From Alteribacillus sp041949975 (GTDB lineage: Bacteria; Bacillota; Bacilli; Bacillales; Marinococcaceae): a stretch of 64,000 bases of DNA. Positions 33,608 through 43,133 of this stretch are shown piece by piece. The notes under the pieces were generated by a model. It did no database searches. It saw only the letters and a program-made list of their open reading frames with translations, and had not been told where the DNA came from. The DNA lies in contig NZ_JBHFQG010000019.1 in the NCBI RefSeq assembly GCF_041949975.1, positions 12,680 to 76,679 of the forward strand, in the 5' to 3' direction. Both the position numbers and the translations under genes were made by a program. Position 1 is the first letter of the stretch, and each line of letters opens with the position of its first letter.

Positions 33608-33805
33608 CGGATTAACCCCTTTGTTTGGACAACGTAAATTAACTAGAGTTGCTTGACATGGAGCCTCTGTTAAGCATGAAGTAACGGCAAAGAGGCAAAT
33701 TTTGAGAAAGAACTAGTACGATTTGCCGTGGGTCAGCAGCCTATCATGCTTAACTTCTCCATGTAAAGCAATATTTCGTGTCCAATGTGTTAGGGGGCTA
33801 ATAAG
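33608..33805 (-). repeat. 198-bp inverted repeat, right copy (MITE-like)
   Basis: Exact reverse complement of 28869-29066. Flanking bases outside the 198 bp differ between copies (TTTATAAATTA/ATTAATACTG here), so the boundary is sharp. The pair encloses 4.54 kb with the collagen-like, DUF3954-like, EVE-like, membrane, Cys-rich and arpU genes. Confidence 0.85.
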
Positions 33806-33898
33806 ATTAATACTGGAGGAAATTCTCACCATTTGTAGAATACGTTTCGAGTAGACGTATTCTTTCTGCTATCGTAAAATGATTATAGGAGACAAAAA

Positions 33899-34369
33899 AT
33901 GTACACTTTTTCTGATTTAATTAAAGATTTTTGGGTTCCGGTTATGTTTAGTCTGATTGGGGCTTTAATTGGTCATTTTAAAAGAGGGAATATGATTGAA
34001 TTTCCTTCTGTAATGATTGATTTTGTTGTAGAAGACAAACGAGGGTTTAAAGGTAAGTTTTTAATTTTTTTTCAGTTCTTTTTATATTTAATAGGAATCA
34101 AAACAGGAGCTAATAAATATTCGGAGTCATTGGTGTTATATCCAGGTTTTTTTGGGGATTTATTGATTGGTGTAGGAACAGGTATTGTTGCTAAATGTGC
34201 TTTTGAAATTTCTGGTGCAAATAATAATTTCTCGTTAATATTAACCTCTACATTAGCTGGTTATGCAGGGTTAACGTATATCCAAAAGTGGGAAAGTAAC
34301 TATATGACAGATAATGTTGGTGATAAAATGAAGGAGGCTGATGTTGAGAACGGAAAAAATAGTGAATAA
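33899..34369 (+). CDS. DUF4257-like membrane protein
   Basis: 156 residues with an N-terminal helix (DFWVPVMFSLIGALIGHF), a central hydrophobic segment (FLIFFQFFLYLIGI) and a glycine-rich helix (DLLIGVGTGIVAKCAFEI), then a charged tail. TAGGAG site. Resembles DUF4257 proteins found near terminase genes of Bacillus prophages. Function unknown. Confidence 0.55.
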   Translation: MYTFSDLIKDFWVPVMFSLIGALIGHFKRGNMIEFPSVMIDFVVEDKRGFKGKFLIFFQFFLYLIGIKTGANKYSESLVLYPGFFGDLLIGVGTGIVAKCAFEISGANNNFSLILTSTLAGYAGLTYIQKWESNYMTDNVGDKMKEADVENGKNSE

Positions 34370-34437
34370 ATACATAATCATGAATTATAAGATTAACATA
34401 AGATATAAAAATATATCACTTGTTTTGAGGTGATTAA

Positions 34438-34620
34438 ATGACAGTGAAATTTTCCAGAGAAGTTTATGATGAATTATCAAGATTAAAGGACATTGTTGAA
34501 GATAAAGAGCGCCCAATAGTGGTAAGAAGAAGAGCTAAACGTAAGTTCGATGCCCTGTATAGAAAAGGGGCTAGAAAAAGGAATACAAAATCTCATAAAC
34601 GTTACACTGAGCAAGTTTGA
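34438..34620 (+). CDS. Small basic phage protein
   Basis: 60 residues, strongly basic (VVRRRAKRKFDALYRKGARKRNTKSHKR), behind TTGAGGTG. Possibly nucleic-acid binding. No family recognised. Confidence 0.5.
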   Translation: MTVKFSREVYDELSRLKDIVEDKERPIVVRRRAKRKFDALYRKGARKRNTKSHKRYTEQV

Positions 34621-34766
34621 AAGCACTATAATTGATAAGGTTGCCATATTGGCAGTCTTTTTTATTTGTACTTTTCTATGGCGTATTTCCAGTGAAAAAT
34701 ATCATAGATTAATTTTTCTTTTGCTCCAAAACAACCCCATGGATCGGGAGGTGGGTGGTGATGTAG

Positions 34767-35441
34767 TTGCCCCGAAACAATAATAAAAAAAGGTGCAAAG
34801 CAAAAAATCGAAACGGTGAACAATGTAAACGATGGGCTAAGGCAGGATGGGATGTTTGTCACTCACATGGTGCAAAAGGTGGTGCTCCTGAAAGGAACTC
34901 GAATGCCCAAACACATGGATTGTTTTCCAAATACCTTCCTAAAGAAACAATGGATATTGTTAGTCAAATAAATGATGTCTCACCTGTTGATATGCTCTGG
35001 ATGAATATTAAGATGCAGTTTGCACAGATTATGAGGTCGCAGCAGATCATGCATGTTGAAAACAAAGATGATCTGACAAAGGAGATCAAGAAAACAGAAT
35101 CTGTGGTAAACGATAAATTTGAAACAGATAAAAGAGAATGGGAAATTCAGTTCGCTTGGGATAAACAGGCGAACTTTTTAAATGCCCAAAGCCGGGCAAT
35201 GGGTGAGCTTCGAAGTATGTTAAAGCAATTTGTAGAACTAACGAATTATGATGATGAAAGAAAACTTGAAGCAGAACGCATGCAAGCTGCCATTAATAAG
35301 ACCAAAGCAGAAACAGACAAACTTAAAGCCGAAACAAAGAATGAGGAAGACGGTACTTCTCGTGTTGTAATAGTGAACGATAAGGAAGCCATGAAAAAGG
35401 AGATGATGCAACGTGCCGGAGACAGTGACGAAGACCGTTGA
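34767..35441 (+). CDS. terS: Terminase small subunit
   Basis: 224 residues from TTG behind GGGAGGTGGG. N-terminal zinc-like HTH region CKAKNRNGEQCKRWAKAGWDVCHSHGAKGGAPERNSNAQTHGLFSKY, typical of Firmicute TerS proteins that recognise pac/cos. The C-terminal half is a long coiled coil ending in an acidic tail. Overlaps terL by 29 nt. Confidence 0.83.
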   Translation: MPRNNNKKRCKAKNRNGEQCKRWAKAGWDVCHSHGAKGGAPERNSNAQTHGLFSKYLPKETMDIVSQINDVSPVDMLWMNIKMQFAQIMRSQQIMHVENKDDLTKEIKKTESVVNDKFETDKREWEIQFAWDKQANFLNAQSRAMGELRSMLKQFVELTNYDDERKLEAERMQAAINKTKAETDKLKAETKNEEDGTSRVVIVNDKEAMKKEMMQRAGDSDEDR

Positions 35442-36726
35442 CATCATAGACATGATTAATCCTAATTTCTACTCCGTTTGGCTGAACGAGAAACCAGCTT
35501 CTATATTGTCTGGCGGCCGATCTTCTATGAAGTCGTCTGTCATATCATTAAAGCTAGTGACAGACTTCCTAGAAGATGACCAGGGCAATGTTGTTTGTTT
35601 ACGGAAAGTTGCAAAATACTTGTCTGGCTCGGTATATGAGCAAATTAAATGGGCCATTTATATGCTAAGTATTCAAGATGAATTCAGGTTCATGGTATCG
35701 CCATTAAAGATTGTTCACAAGCGAACGCAGACTGCCTTTTATTTCTACGGCGTAGATGACCCTCAGAAGCTTAAATCAGCAAAAATTGCAGTAGGATATG
35801 TAATGGCCTTATGGTTTGAAGAACTGGCTGAATATAGCGGTGTGGAGGACATTGACACGGTAGAAGATACATTCATCCGTGAAGACCTGGGAGCAGATAA
35901 GCAGGTTAAGGTTTATTATTCATACAATCCCCCTAGGAACCCTTATGACTGGGTGAATGAGTGGAGAGACAGTAAAGCAAACGATCCTGACTATTTTCTG
36001 CATCATTCAACATACCAGGAAGATGAAAAAGGGTTCTTGTCTTCCCAGATGCTAAGGAAGATCGAAAAATACAAAGAAACTGATTATGAATACTGGGCCT
36101 GGATGTATGACGGGCAAGTTATCGGTTTGGGGGATATGGTTTACAACATAAACCATTTCCAATGGGTAGAGCAGCTGCCAGATAACGATGATTTGTTATT
36201 GATCGATATCCCTATAGATTCTGGTTATCAAACGTCAGCAACCACGTTCCTGGCCTTGGGACTTTCTAAGCGACTGAATGTTTACTTGCTTGATACCTAT
36301 TACTATTCACCAGCAAACAAAACAACCAAGAAAGCACCCAGCGAGTTTTCAGATGACCTAAATGAATTTATCACCAAGCAAACAGATTTATATAAAAAGC
36401 ACATTGATCAGCTAACTATAGACAGTGCTGAAGGTGCTTTAAGAAACCAATACTTCAAAGATTACGGCGTACGGCTTCATCCGATAGCTAAAAAGAAAAA
36501 AGTGAATATGATTGAGAACGTCCAGGACTTATTAGCCCAGGGGCGTTTTTTTATGCTTAAAAACGAAAACAACCAAATCTTCTATGAAGAGCACAAAAAA
36601 TATCAATGGGATATTGAAACATTAGAAACTGATGATCCAAAGGTTATTAAGGAAAATGATCATACTGTCGATGCGTTTATGTATTACGTTAATGACAATC
36701 TTCAAAAAATCCAGCTGAAAATGTAA
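35413..36726 (+). CDS. terL: Terminase large subunit, PBSX type
   Basis: 437 residues from GTG. ATPase half: Walker A-like SGGRSSMKSS (~35-44) and LWFEELAEYSG as Walker B. Nuclease half: IDIPIDSGYQTSA, TIDSAEG and HTVDAFMYYV supply the acidic residues. It packages phage DNA into proheads with TerS through the portal. Standard length for the PBSX/A118 group. Confidence 0.93.
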   Translation: MPETVTKTVDIIDMINPNFYSVWLNEKPASILSGGRSSMKSSVISLKLVTDFLEDDQGNVVCLRKVAKYLSGSVYEQIKWAIYMLSIQDEFRFMVSPLKIVHKRTQTAFYFYGVDDPQKLKSAKIAVGYVMALWFEELAEYSGVEDIDTVEDTFIREDLGADKQVKVYYSYNPPRNPYDWVNEWRDSKANDPDYFLHHSTYQEDEKGFLSSQMLRKIEKYKETDYEYWAWMYDGQVIGLGDMVYNINHFQWVEQLPDNDDLLLIDIPIDSGYQTSATTFLALGLSKRLNVYLLDTYYYSPANKTTKKAPSEFSDDLNEFITKQTDLYKKHIDQLTIDSAEGALRNQYFKDYGVRLHPIAKKKKVNMIENVQDLLAQGRFFMLKNENNQIFYEEHKKYQWDIETLETDDPKVIKENDHTVDAFMYYVNDNLQKIQLKM

Positions 36727-36738
36727 GGCGGTGAAAGC

Positions 36739-38214
36739 ATGTTCCGAAACATCATTACAAAGATAAAGGAGGTGCTTTATAAAATGGGTCTTATTAGCGG
36801 TATAAAGCAAGTAACACAACATAAAGATGTTGCTGCTGATGAAGAGTTTTACCAAAAAATAGACGTCTGGAATGCCTTATATAAAGGCTATTATGAGGAT
36901 TTCCATAAAGTCTTTTATCATACTATTAACGGCGAACGGACCAGGCGCATGCAAACCTTGAATATGCCCAAGGTAATAGCAGATGAACTGGCCAAGCTGG
37001 TTTTCAATGAAAAGTGTAAGATAAATATTTCAAATGAAACTTTTTCTGACAATGTTTATGAAGTTCTAAAAAGCAATCAGTTTTATGGGCAGTTTCAAAG
37101 ATATTTAGAGTATTGTTTTGCTTTGGGTGGGATGGTGCTAAAAGTCTATGCAGATCAAGCTGGAATTCGTATTAGTTACGTAACAGCAGATTGTTTTATA
37201 CCTGTTTCTCATTCTTCCCAGGGGATAGATGAAGGACTCTTTGTAAACCAAACACGTAAGGGTGATAAATATTATACCTTGCTGGAATGGCATACCTGGG
37301 AAAGAGAAGAATATGTAATTTTAAACGAGCTTTACCGTTCGGATAATCGCACAGAAATGGGTGTGAAAGTAAACCTTGGTGAGTTGTACCCAAATCTACA
37401 GCCAGAAACGAGAATAAATAACCTTTCTCGACCTTTATTTGTGTATGTCAAACCCAACATTGCAAACAACTTTGATACACAATCACCTTTGGGCATTTCT
37501 GTCTATGCTAATGCACTGGACACATTACAAGCGTTAGACGTTGCATTTGATTCTTTTATGCGTGAATTTAGGCTAGGAAAGAAACGAATATTAGTACCTC
37601 ACACAGCTGTTAAAACAGTGGTGGATTCGCAAACCGGCAAGATGCATAGGTACTTTGATGCAAACGACGAAGTTTACCAGGCCTTTAATTTTGACCAGGA
37701 TTCAAATGAAGTAAAAGACATTTCCGTAGAAATACGGGTTGAAGAACATATTGCAGCTATTCAAGCACTTCTGGATCTTCTTTCGATGCAAACGGGTTTT
37801 TCTGCTGGAACCTTTACCTTTGACGGCCAGGGAGTAAAAACAGCAACGGAGGTTGTAAGCGAAAATTCGAAGACATTCAGAACCAAAAATAGCCATGAAA
37901 CTGTTATAGAAGAAGGAGTAAAACAATTAATCACAACCATTGCAGACGTTGCAGGTCTTTATAGCCTGTTCCCGGTACCAGTAGACTTTGAAGTCAGTGT
38001 TGACTTTGATGACAGCATTGCAGAAGACAGAAACAGCAACGCCGATTATTATTTAAAGCTAAAAAACGGCGGTTTAATGAGCGCAAAACAAGCTATGATG
38101 CGCGTGTTAAAGATAACAGAAGAAGAAGCTGAACAGATGCTGCAGGAAATTAGAGAGGAACAGCGCACCAGAACCCCAGACATTGACGAGATGTTTGGAG
38201 GTAATGCTGGATGA
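36739..38214 (+). CDS. Portal protein (SPP1 gp6-like family)
   Basis: 491 residues. N-terminal YKGYYEDFHKVFYHTINGERTRRMQTLNMPKVIADELAKLVFNE and a central stem/crown region fit the phage_prot_Gp6 family used by A118-like phages. It forms the dodecameric vertex ring for DNA entry and head-tail joining. It begins 12 nt after terL and overlaps the next gene by 4 nt. Confidence 0.88.
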   Translation: MFRNIITKIKEVLYKMGLISGIKQVTQHKDVAADEEFYQKIDVWNALYKGYYEDFHKVFYHTINGERTRRMQTLNMPKVIADELAKLVFNEKCKINISNETFSDNVYEVLKSNQFYGQFQRYLEYCFALGGMVLKVYADQAGIRISYVTADCFIPVSHSSQGIDEGLFVNQTRKGDKYYTLLEWHTWEREEYVILNELYRSDNRTEMGVKVNLGELYPNLQPETRINNLSRPLFVYVKPNIANNFDTQSPLGISVYANALDTLQALDVAFDSFMREFRLGKKRILVPHTAVKTVVDSQTGKMHRYFDANDEVYQAFNFDQDSNEVKDISVEIRVEEHIAAIQALLDLLSMQTGFSAGTFTFDGQGVKTATEVVSENSKTFRTKNSHETVIEEGVKQLITTIADVAGLYSLFPVPVDFEVSVDFDDSIAEDRNSNADYYLKLKNGGLMSAKQAMMRVLKITEEEAEQMLQEIREEQRTRTPDIDEMFGGNAG

Positions 38215-39314
38215 TAAATAAAGAACGTCTGGAAGAACTCTCACAGCCTGTTATTGAAATTTATAATGGGATGCAAGCAGAAATGCTGGAACGAATTGCA
38301 AGGCGTTTAGCTGGTGAAATTGGTGATTCCAGCGACATAAAGGATTGGGAAGTTAGAAAGATCGAACAACTTGGGTTGCTGACAGAAGATAATATAAAAG
38401 TTATCGAAGAACGCAGCGGCAAGACCAGGGAAGAAGTCAGAAAAGCACTTGAAACAGCGGGCTTTGAAGGCATTGAAGAGAATGAAAGCATGCTGGAAAA
38501 TGCCCTTGAACGGGGAGCTGATTTAAATAACCCTGGCACACCAGAGTCAAGTGAACGTCTGTTTGACATTCTCGGTGCTTACCAGGCACAGGCAGAAGAC
38601 ATTTTTAATAAAACAAATGCAACCTTAATAGATCAATCAGAAGAAGTTTACAGAAGGATTTTAGATCGTACCGTTGCCGGTGTAACTGCAGGAATAAAAA
38701 CCCCACAGCAAGCATTAAGGGATTCTGTTAGAAGCTGGGCACATAATGGCGTACCAGCTTTAATTGATAGTGCTGGCCGTGAGTGGGGTGCGGAAGGATA
38801 CGTCAGAACCGTTATTCGAAGCACAACAAACAACGTCACGAATGAAATGCAAGATCATAGGTTTGACCAATGGGGCCAGGATTTAATACAAACTAGCTCG
38901 CATATGGGTGCTAGGCCGAAATGCGCACCTTATCAAGGCAAGGTTTACAGCCGCAGTGGCGACAGTAAGCAGTTCCCGGCCTTGTCTTCTACTAGCATAG
39001 GAGAACCAGACGGATTAAGGGGAATTAACTGTCATCATGTTTTTTACCCTTATTTTCCTGGTCTGTCTCGTAAAAGGTACCAGCCGAAAAACAAGAAAGA
39101 AAATGATGCTGCTTATAAAAGATCGCAGCGGCAGCGGAAAATGGAACGAGACATAAGGAATGCAAAGACAGAGAAACGCATGATGGAAGCGTTAGGTGAT
39201 GAAGAAGGTGTGAAGCTGGCCAACCAGCGCATTTTTGACAGACAAGCTAAGATGCGTAAGTTTATTAAGGATACTGGCCGGACTAGAAGAAGAAACCGTG
39301 AACAGGTATATTAA
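38211..39314 (+). CDS. Minor capsid protein (SPP1 gp7/MuF-like)
   Basis: 367 residues. The C-terminal half contains VIRSTTNNVTNEMQDHRFDQWGQDLIQTSSHMGARPKCAPYQGKVYS followed by GINCHHVFYPYFPG, the conserved Phage_min_cap2/MuF pattern. Such proteins attach near the portal and may be ejected with DNA. ATG overlaps the portal stop. Confidence 0.85.
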   Translation: MINKERLEELSQPVIEIYNGMQAEMLERIARRLAGEIGDSSDIKDWEVRKIEQLGLLTEDNIKVIEERSGKTREEVRKALETAGFEGIEENESMLENALERGADLNNPGTPESSERLFDILGAYQAQAEDIFNKTNATLIDQSEEVYRRILDRTVAGVTAGIKTPQQALRDSVRSWAHNGVPALIDSAGREWGAEGYVRTVIRSTTNNVTNEMQDHRFDQWGQDLIQTSSHMGARPKCAPYQGKVYSRSGDSKQFPALSSTSIGEPDGLRGINCHHVFYPYFPGLSRKRYQPKNKKENDAAYKRSQRQRKMERDIRNAKTEKRMMEALGDEEGVKLANQRIFDRQAKMRKFIKDTGRTRRRNREQVY

Positions 39315-39317
39315 TAC

Positions 39318-39352
39318 AGCGCTTGGTATGAGACTTACCAGGCGCTTTTTTA
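39318..39352 (+). terminator. Hairpin with T-run between minor capsid and scaffold genes
   Basis: AGCGCTTGGTA / TTACCAGGCGCT with a 6-nt loop and TTTTTT. Inside the late operon, so probably partial attenuation that shifts expression ratios. Confidence 0.6.
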
Positions 39353-39438
39353 TGCGCATTTTAAAGGTTCGGCGCCAAACTGAACGAAACCCAGGCATGA
39401 GGTGAACATGCGAAAAAACATTAAGGGGCGTGAAGTAG

Positions 39439-40032
39439 ATGGACTTAAAAGAATTGCTTGGTGAAGAGCTTTACAACAAAGTCATGGAAAAGGCTGGTGA
39501 TAGCCATAAAATAGCAATCGTTTCTGATGGTAACTGGTTCCCAAAAGAGAAGTTTGACCAGGTGAACAATGACAACAAGGAAATGAAAAAACAGCTGAAA
39601 GACCGTGATACCCAGTTAAACGACTTGAAGGGACAAGCCAAAGGAAACGAAGAGCTGCAGCAGCAAATTGAAAAGCTGCAGGAAGAAAATAAAAACACCA
39701 AAGAACAGTATGAACAAAAGATTCAGCAACAGGCATTTGACCATTCCTTGGAAAATGCACTCTCACAATCCAAGGCAAGGAATACAACGGCGGTGAAATC
39801 TTTGCTAAACCTGGATGACATTAAATTTAAAGAGGACCAGCTACAGGGGCTTGATGAGCAACTGAAAAAGGTGAAAGAAGAAAATCCTTTCTTGTTTGAA
39901 GCAGAACAGCAAGAAAGTGAGCAACAGAAGCAACATAGAGAACCACCACAATTTTCACAAGGCCAGCATCAGAAAACAGGAGATATTGATCCATTTGTTG
40001 CTGGTTTAGGGTTAAAAGGAGGAAATGACTAA
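39439..40032 (+). CDS. Scaffolding protein (phage GP20 family)
   Basis: 197 residues: MDLKELLGEELYNKVMEKAGD..., FPKEKFDQVNNDNKEMKKQLKDRDTQL, then a long Gln/Lys/Glu coiled coil and a Gln-rich C-terminus. This is the GP20 scaffold pattern that guides prohead assembly and is lost on maturation. Stop overlaps the capsid gene start by 1 nt. Confidence 0.87.
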   Translation: MDLKELLGEELYNKVMEKAGDSHKIAIVSDGNWFPKEKFDQVNNDNKEMKKQLKDRDTQLNDLKGQAKGNEELQQQIEKLQEENKNTKEQYEQKIQQQAFDHSLENALSQSKARNTTAVKSLLNLDDIKFKEDQLQGLDEQLKKVKEENPFLFEAEQQESEQQKQHREPPQFSQGQHQKTGDIDPFVAGLGLKGGND

Positions 40033-40910
40033 TGGCAAACGCTATTAACTATGCTGAACAATATCAAACAGAACTAGATCAGGTGATTACACAAGCAACG
40101 TTGACCAGTGACCTGGAAACACCACAGGTTAATTGGATGGGAGCTCAAACTTTTCATGTGCCTTCTATTGATGTAACAGGCTATCAAGATCATAGCCGCA
40201 GCGGTGGTTTCAATCGCGGGGACGTAACAGTGACACATGAACCATATACTTTGGGTTTTGATCGTGATGTGGAATTCTTTGTTGACCGTATGGACGTAGA
40301 TGAAAGTAATCAGGCGGCCAGTGCTGCAAACATTACACGCGTTTTCCTTACAGAGAAAGCAGGGCCAGAGGTTGATGCCTATCGTTTTTCTAAAATGGCC
40401 ACTAAAGCACTGGATGAGGGGAACAACACAGAAGAAGGCGTTTCTGCTAGTTCTGTTTATGAGCGTCTAAAAGCAGACATTTTGAAAGTGCGTAAATACG
40501 GACCTTCTAACTTGATTGCTTATCTATCTAGTGAAGCAATGGATGCCCTAGAACGTTCTCCAGACTTTAACCGAAACATTAACGTGCAAAACGAAGGAAC
40601 AGCCATTGAAACCCGTGTGACTTCCCTGGACGGCGTACGCTTGGTGGAAGTATGGGATGCTGAACGTTTCAGTACTGAACACACTTTCGATAGTGGTTTT
40701 GAAGCGTCTGGTCTCTCCATTAATTGGGTTATTGTCAATCGAGGATCTATAGTTGCGAAAACAAAACTAAACACTGTTTTCCTATTTGAACCAGGACAAC
40801 ACACACAAGGGGACGGCTATTTATATCAAAACCGCATGTATCATGATCTGTTTGTGATGAAGAACAAAACAGATGGCATTATTCTTTCTACAGAAGAAAG
40901 CGGAGCTTAA
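40032..40910 (+). CDS. Major capsid protein
   Basis: 292 residues directly after the scaffold gene, the standard place. N-terminal YAEQYQTELDQVITQATLTSDLETPQVNWMGAQTFHVPSIDVTGYQDHSRSGGF matches A118-type (HK97-fold) capsid proteins. GGAGG site within the scaffold end. Confidence 0.9.
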   Translation: MANAINYAEQYQTELDQVITQATLTSDLETPQVNWMGAQTFHVPSIDVTGYQDHSRSGGFNRGDVTVTHEPYTLGFDRDVEFFVDRMDVDESNQAASAANITRVFLTEKAGPEVDAYRFSKMATKALDEGNNTEEGVSASSVYERLKADILKVRKYGPSNLIAYLSSEAMDALERSPDFNRNINVQNEGTAIETRVTSLDGVRLVEVWDAERFSTEHTFDSGFEASGLSINWVIVNRGSIVAKTKLNTVFLFEPGQHTQGDGYLYQNRMYHDLFVMKNKTDGIILSTEESGA

Positions 40911-40926
40911 TGGGAGGTAATAACGA

Positions 40927-41103
40927 ATGAAGTTTAAGAAAGAAAACGTTGTTTATACTACCGAAGACCCGCAAAGAGCAAAAGAACTAGAAGCGCGTGG
41001 TTTCAAAAAGGTTGAAGAAAAACCTTCTGCAGCAAAGAAAACAACCAAGAAACAGACCAAGAAAGAAGCGCCAAAAGAAGACGAGAAAGCATCCCAGAAT
41101 TAA
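40927..41103 (+). CDS. Small Lys-rich phage protein
   Basis: 58 residues: KFKKENVVYTTEDPQRAKELEARGFKKVEE, then a Lys/Thr/Ala tail (AAKKTTKKQTKKEAPKEDEK). GGGAGG site. Similar short proteins follow capsid genes in A118-like phages. Role unknown. Confidence 0.65.
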   Translation: MKFKKENVVYTTEDPQRAKELEARGFKKVEEKPSAAKKTTKKQTKKEAPKEDEKASQN

Positions 41104-41169
41104 AAGGGGTGTTTTCTTATTTACTAAAAATATGTGTATTAGTGCTTCAATTTCGGAGGTTTTAAGACT

Positions 41170-41598
41170 ATGGGATATATTGACCCAGATTATTATAAAA
41201 ACGACTACAAGGGTGCAGAAATTACAGACACAGTCGAGCTGGAAAGATTCATAGAACGCGCTAGTGATGTCATAGACCAGGCAACCAATTTTGTAATAGT
41301 TAATCAAGATTTTAAAAGTCTGGCCCAGTTTCTGCAGAACCAAGTGAAAAAAGCCACTGCTGCCCAGGTTGAATTTTATGTCATGCAGGGCGGTTATGAA
41401 GACGTAAACGCAGGAACGCAGGCAGCAGGGAACGTCAGCATAGGGGCGTTCAGTTATGGCGGTTCAGCTGGTGAGGAAAACGCCAGCAAACAAGAATTGA
41501 GAATAAGCCCAGCGACCCTGGAACACTTAAAACCAACAGGATTGCTATATCAAGGTTTGGACGTGATACACAATGCCTACTATTCGGCCAATTCCTAA
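41170..41598 (+). CDS. Head-tail connector protein
   Basis: 142 residues, helical N-terminus (DPDYYKNDYKGAEITDTVELERFIERASDVIDQATNF...QNQVKKATAAQVEFYVMQGGYED) with SIGAFSYGG, as in gp6-like/DUF3199-type head completion proteins. GGAGG before ATG. Overlaps the next gene by 26 nt. Confidence 0.75.
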   Translation: MGYIDPDYYKNDYKGAEITDTVELERFIERASDVIDQATNFVIVNQDFKSLAQFLQNQVKKATAAQVEFYVMQGGYEDVNAGTQAAGNVSIGAFSYGGSAGEENASKQELRISPATLEHLKPTGLLYQGLDVIHNAYYSANS

Positions 41599-41914
41599 AC
41601 GTCTTCTGATTCATAGTATTATGTATATCGAAAAGATGGACGGGGACGGCTGGAACGATAGCAGCAGCCCGGCCCCTATAGACATTGAACGTGTGAGGGT
41701 GGATGCTGCAACCAGCATTACTAGAGACAGCGACAAAAGAAGCGTAACAGCAGATCACGTTTTATTTATTGATCGCGTGCATTCTTCCCAGTTTTTCCGC
41801 ATGAAAGAAGGTTCAACAGTGGAATTTAATGGGCGTGAATGGAAAGTAGAAAGCGTAAAAGAATTCTATGATTTTCGAGAACAACCGCACCATTATGAAG
41901 TGGGGCTGGTGTAG
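41573..41914 (+). CDS. Head closure protein (minor capsid family PF10665-like)
   Basis: 113 residues: PIPKRLLIHSIMYIE...FIDRVHSSQFFRMKEGSTVEFNGREWKVESVKEFYDFREQPHHYEVGLV. This beta-barrel pattern is the A118-type minor capsid/head closure family. It should seal the portal channel between head and tail. Confidence 0.75.
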   Translation: MPTIRPIPKRLLIHSIMYIEKMDGDGWNDSSSPAPIDIERVRVDAATSITRDSDKRSVTADHVLFIDRVHSSQFFRMKEGSTVEFNGREWKVESVKEFYDFREQPHHYEVGLV

Positions 41915-41917
41915 ATA

Positions 41918-42265
41918 ATGAAATTTGATGTTTCCGTTGAAATGGATAATTTAATAGACAAATTCGACCAATTAAATAAAGAAGGACAAAAAGCGCTAGA
42001 TTCGGAGATTTTGCAGGACAGCAACGAATATGCGCCAATGGATGAAGACAATTTAAGGGAAAGTGCCGTAAGAAACACAGAACCCGGACAGGGAAAAGTT
42101 ATCTGGGATACGCCTTATGCCAAGCGGCTTTACTATAACCCACAATATAACTTTTCGAAGGATAAGAACCCAAAAGCCCAGGGGCTATGGTTTGAAGCGG
42201 CAAAAGCAGAACGAATGGGCAACTGGGAAAAAATCATGCAACTGACAGCGAAAAACATCTTTTAA
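41918..42265 (+). CDS. Minor capsid/neck protein (HK97 gp10-like)
   Basis: 115 residues: VSVEMDNLIDKFDQLNKEGQKALDSEILQDSNEYAPMDEDNLRESA...DTPYAKRLYYNPQYNFSKDKNPKAQGLWFEAAKAE. Matches the Minor_capsid_2 family of A118-like phages. Three nt after the previous stop. Confidence 0.78.
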   Translation: MKFDVSVEMDNLIDKFDQLNKEGQKALDSEILQDSNEYAPMDEDNLRESAVRNTEPGQGKVIWDTPYAKRLYYNPQYNFSKDKNPKAQGLWFEAAKAERMGNWEKIMQLTAKNIF

Positions 42266-42276
42266 GGGGGTAGCAC

Positions 42277-42666
42277 ATGGACTTTTTAGCACAAATGAAA
42301 AGCTATATTGAAGATAGTGTGCAGCTATATAAAACCCCTTTGTCTGTCAGCATGCTAAAAGATGGGAATGACATTGCTATAAGAACGGCGCCCGGTTCTG
42401 CTGCTGATCGGTATGTATCGGGCCAGAAAACACATTCGTTTCAATTCCAGATTCTAACCAGGCACGAAACAGACAAAACGGCTTATGATGCGCTGCAGGA
42501 TATCACAAACGAAATAGACGGACTGACAAACGGGACCATTACCAGCTGTAACGGCTCTTTTATTTTCAATCAATGCGAAGTGTATACGCTGCCAAACTTT
42601 GTTGAAGAAACAGATCATGGCGAAAGCATTTATACGGCCATGTTTAGGGCAGAAATTTATTTATAG
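42277..42666 (+). CDS. Tail terminator (Minor_capsid_3-like)
   Basis: 129 residues: LYKTPLSVSMLKDGNDIAIRTAPGSAADRYVSGQKTHSFQFQILTRHETDKTAYDALQDITNEID. Resembles the A118 minor capsid family that ends the tail tube at the head junction. AAGGGGG site. Confidence 0.75.
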   Translation: MDFLAQMKSYIEDSVQLYKTPLSVSMLKDGNDIAIRTAPGSAADRYVSGQKTHSFQFQILTRHETDKTAYDALQDITNEIDGLTNGTITSCNGSFIFNQCEVYTLPNFVEETDHGESIYTAMFRAEIYL

Positions 42667-42678
42667 GAGGTTTTGAGC

Positions 42679-43128
42679 ATGGCAGATGAAGGCTTGCTTG
42701 TTCAATCCAAACATCAATTTGAACTCGGTGTAGGAGAAGACGAAACGGAAGGCACAACGATTTTTGAACGCCTGGCAGCAGGTTTTAACAACTTTGAACC
42801 AACACCAAACGAGGACACAGACCAAACGCAATATTTAGATGGGGAAGGTTTTGCAACTACCACAGTAATGGGTGCCCAGCTTACTTTGTCTTTTTCCGGG
42901 CATCGTTATTTTGGGGATGCGGCCCAGGATTATATTTTTTCTAAACAAATGGAAATAGGGACAGATCGCGAAACTGAATTTCGTTGGACGTTACCAAGCG
43001 GTGAAGTTTTTGAAGGGCCATGCACTATTGCCATTATTGAAGGGCCTGGCGGTGATGCAAACTCAAAAGGTGAAATCACGGTTGAAATTCACTTTAACGG
43101 CAAACCGGAATATACACCAGCATCATAA
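42679..43128 (+). CDS. Major tail tube protein
   Basis: 149 residues from the ATG behind AGGAGG. FEPTPNEDTDQTQYLDGEGFATTTVMGAQLTLSFSGHRYFGDAAQDYIFS is the typical tail-tube beta-sandwich pattern. A stem-loop with a T-run follows (43134-43163), perhaps limiting downstream expression relative to this abundant protein. Confidence 0.83.
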   Translation: MADEGLLVQSKHQFELGVGEDETEGTTIFERLAAGFNNFEPTPNEDTDQTQYLDGEGFATTTVMGAQLTLSFSGHRYFGDAAQDYIFSKQMEIGTDRETEFRWTLPSGEVFEGPCTIAIIEGPGGDANSKGEITVEIHFNGKPEYTPAS

Positions 43129-43133
43129 ATAAA

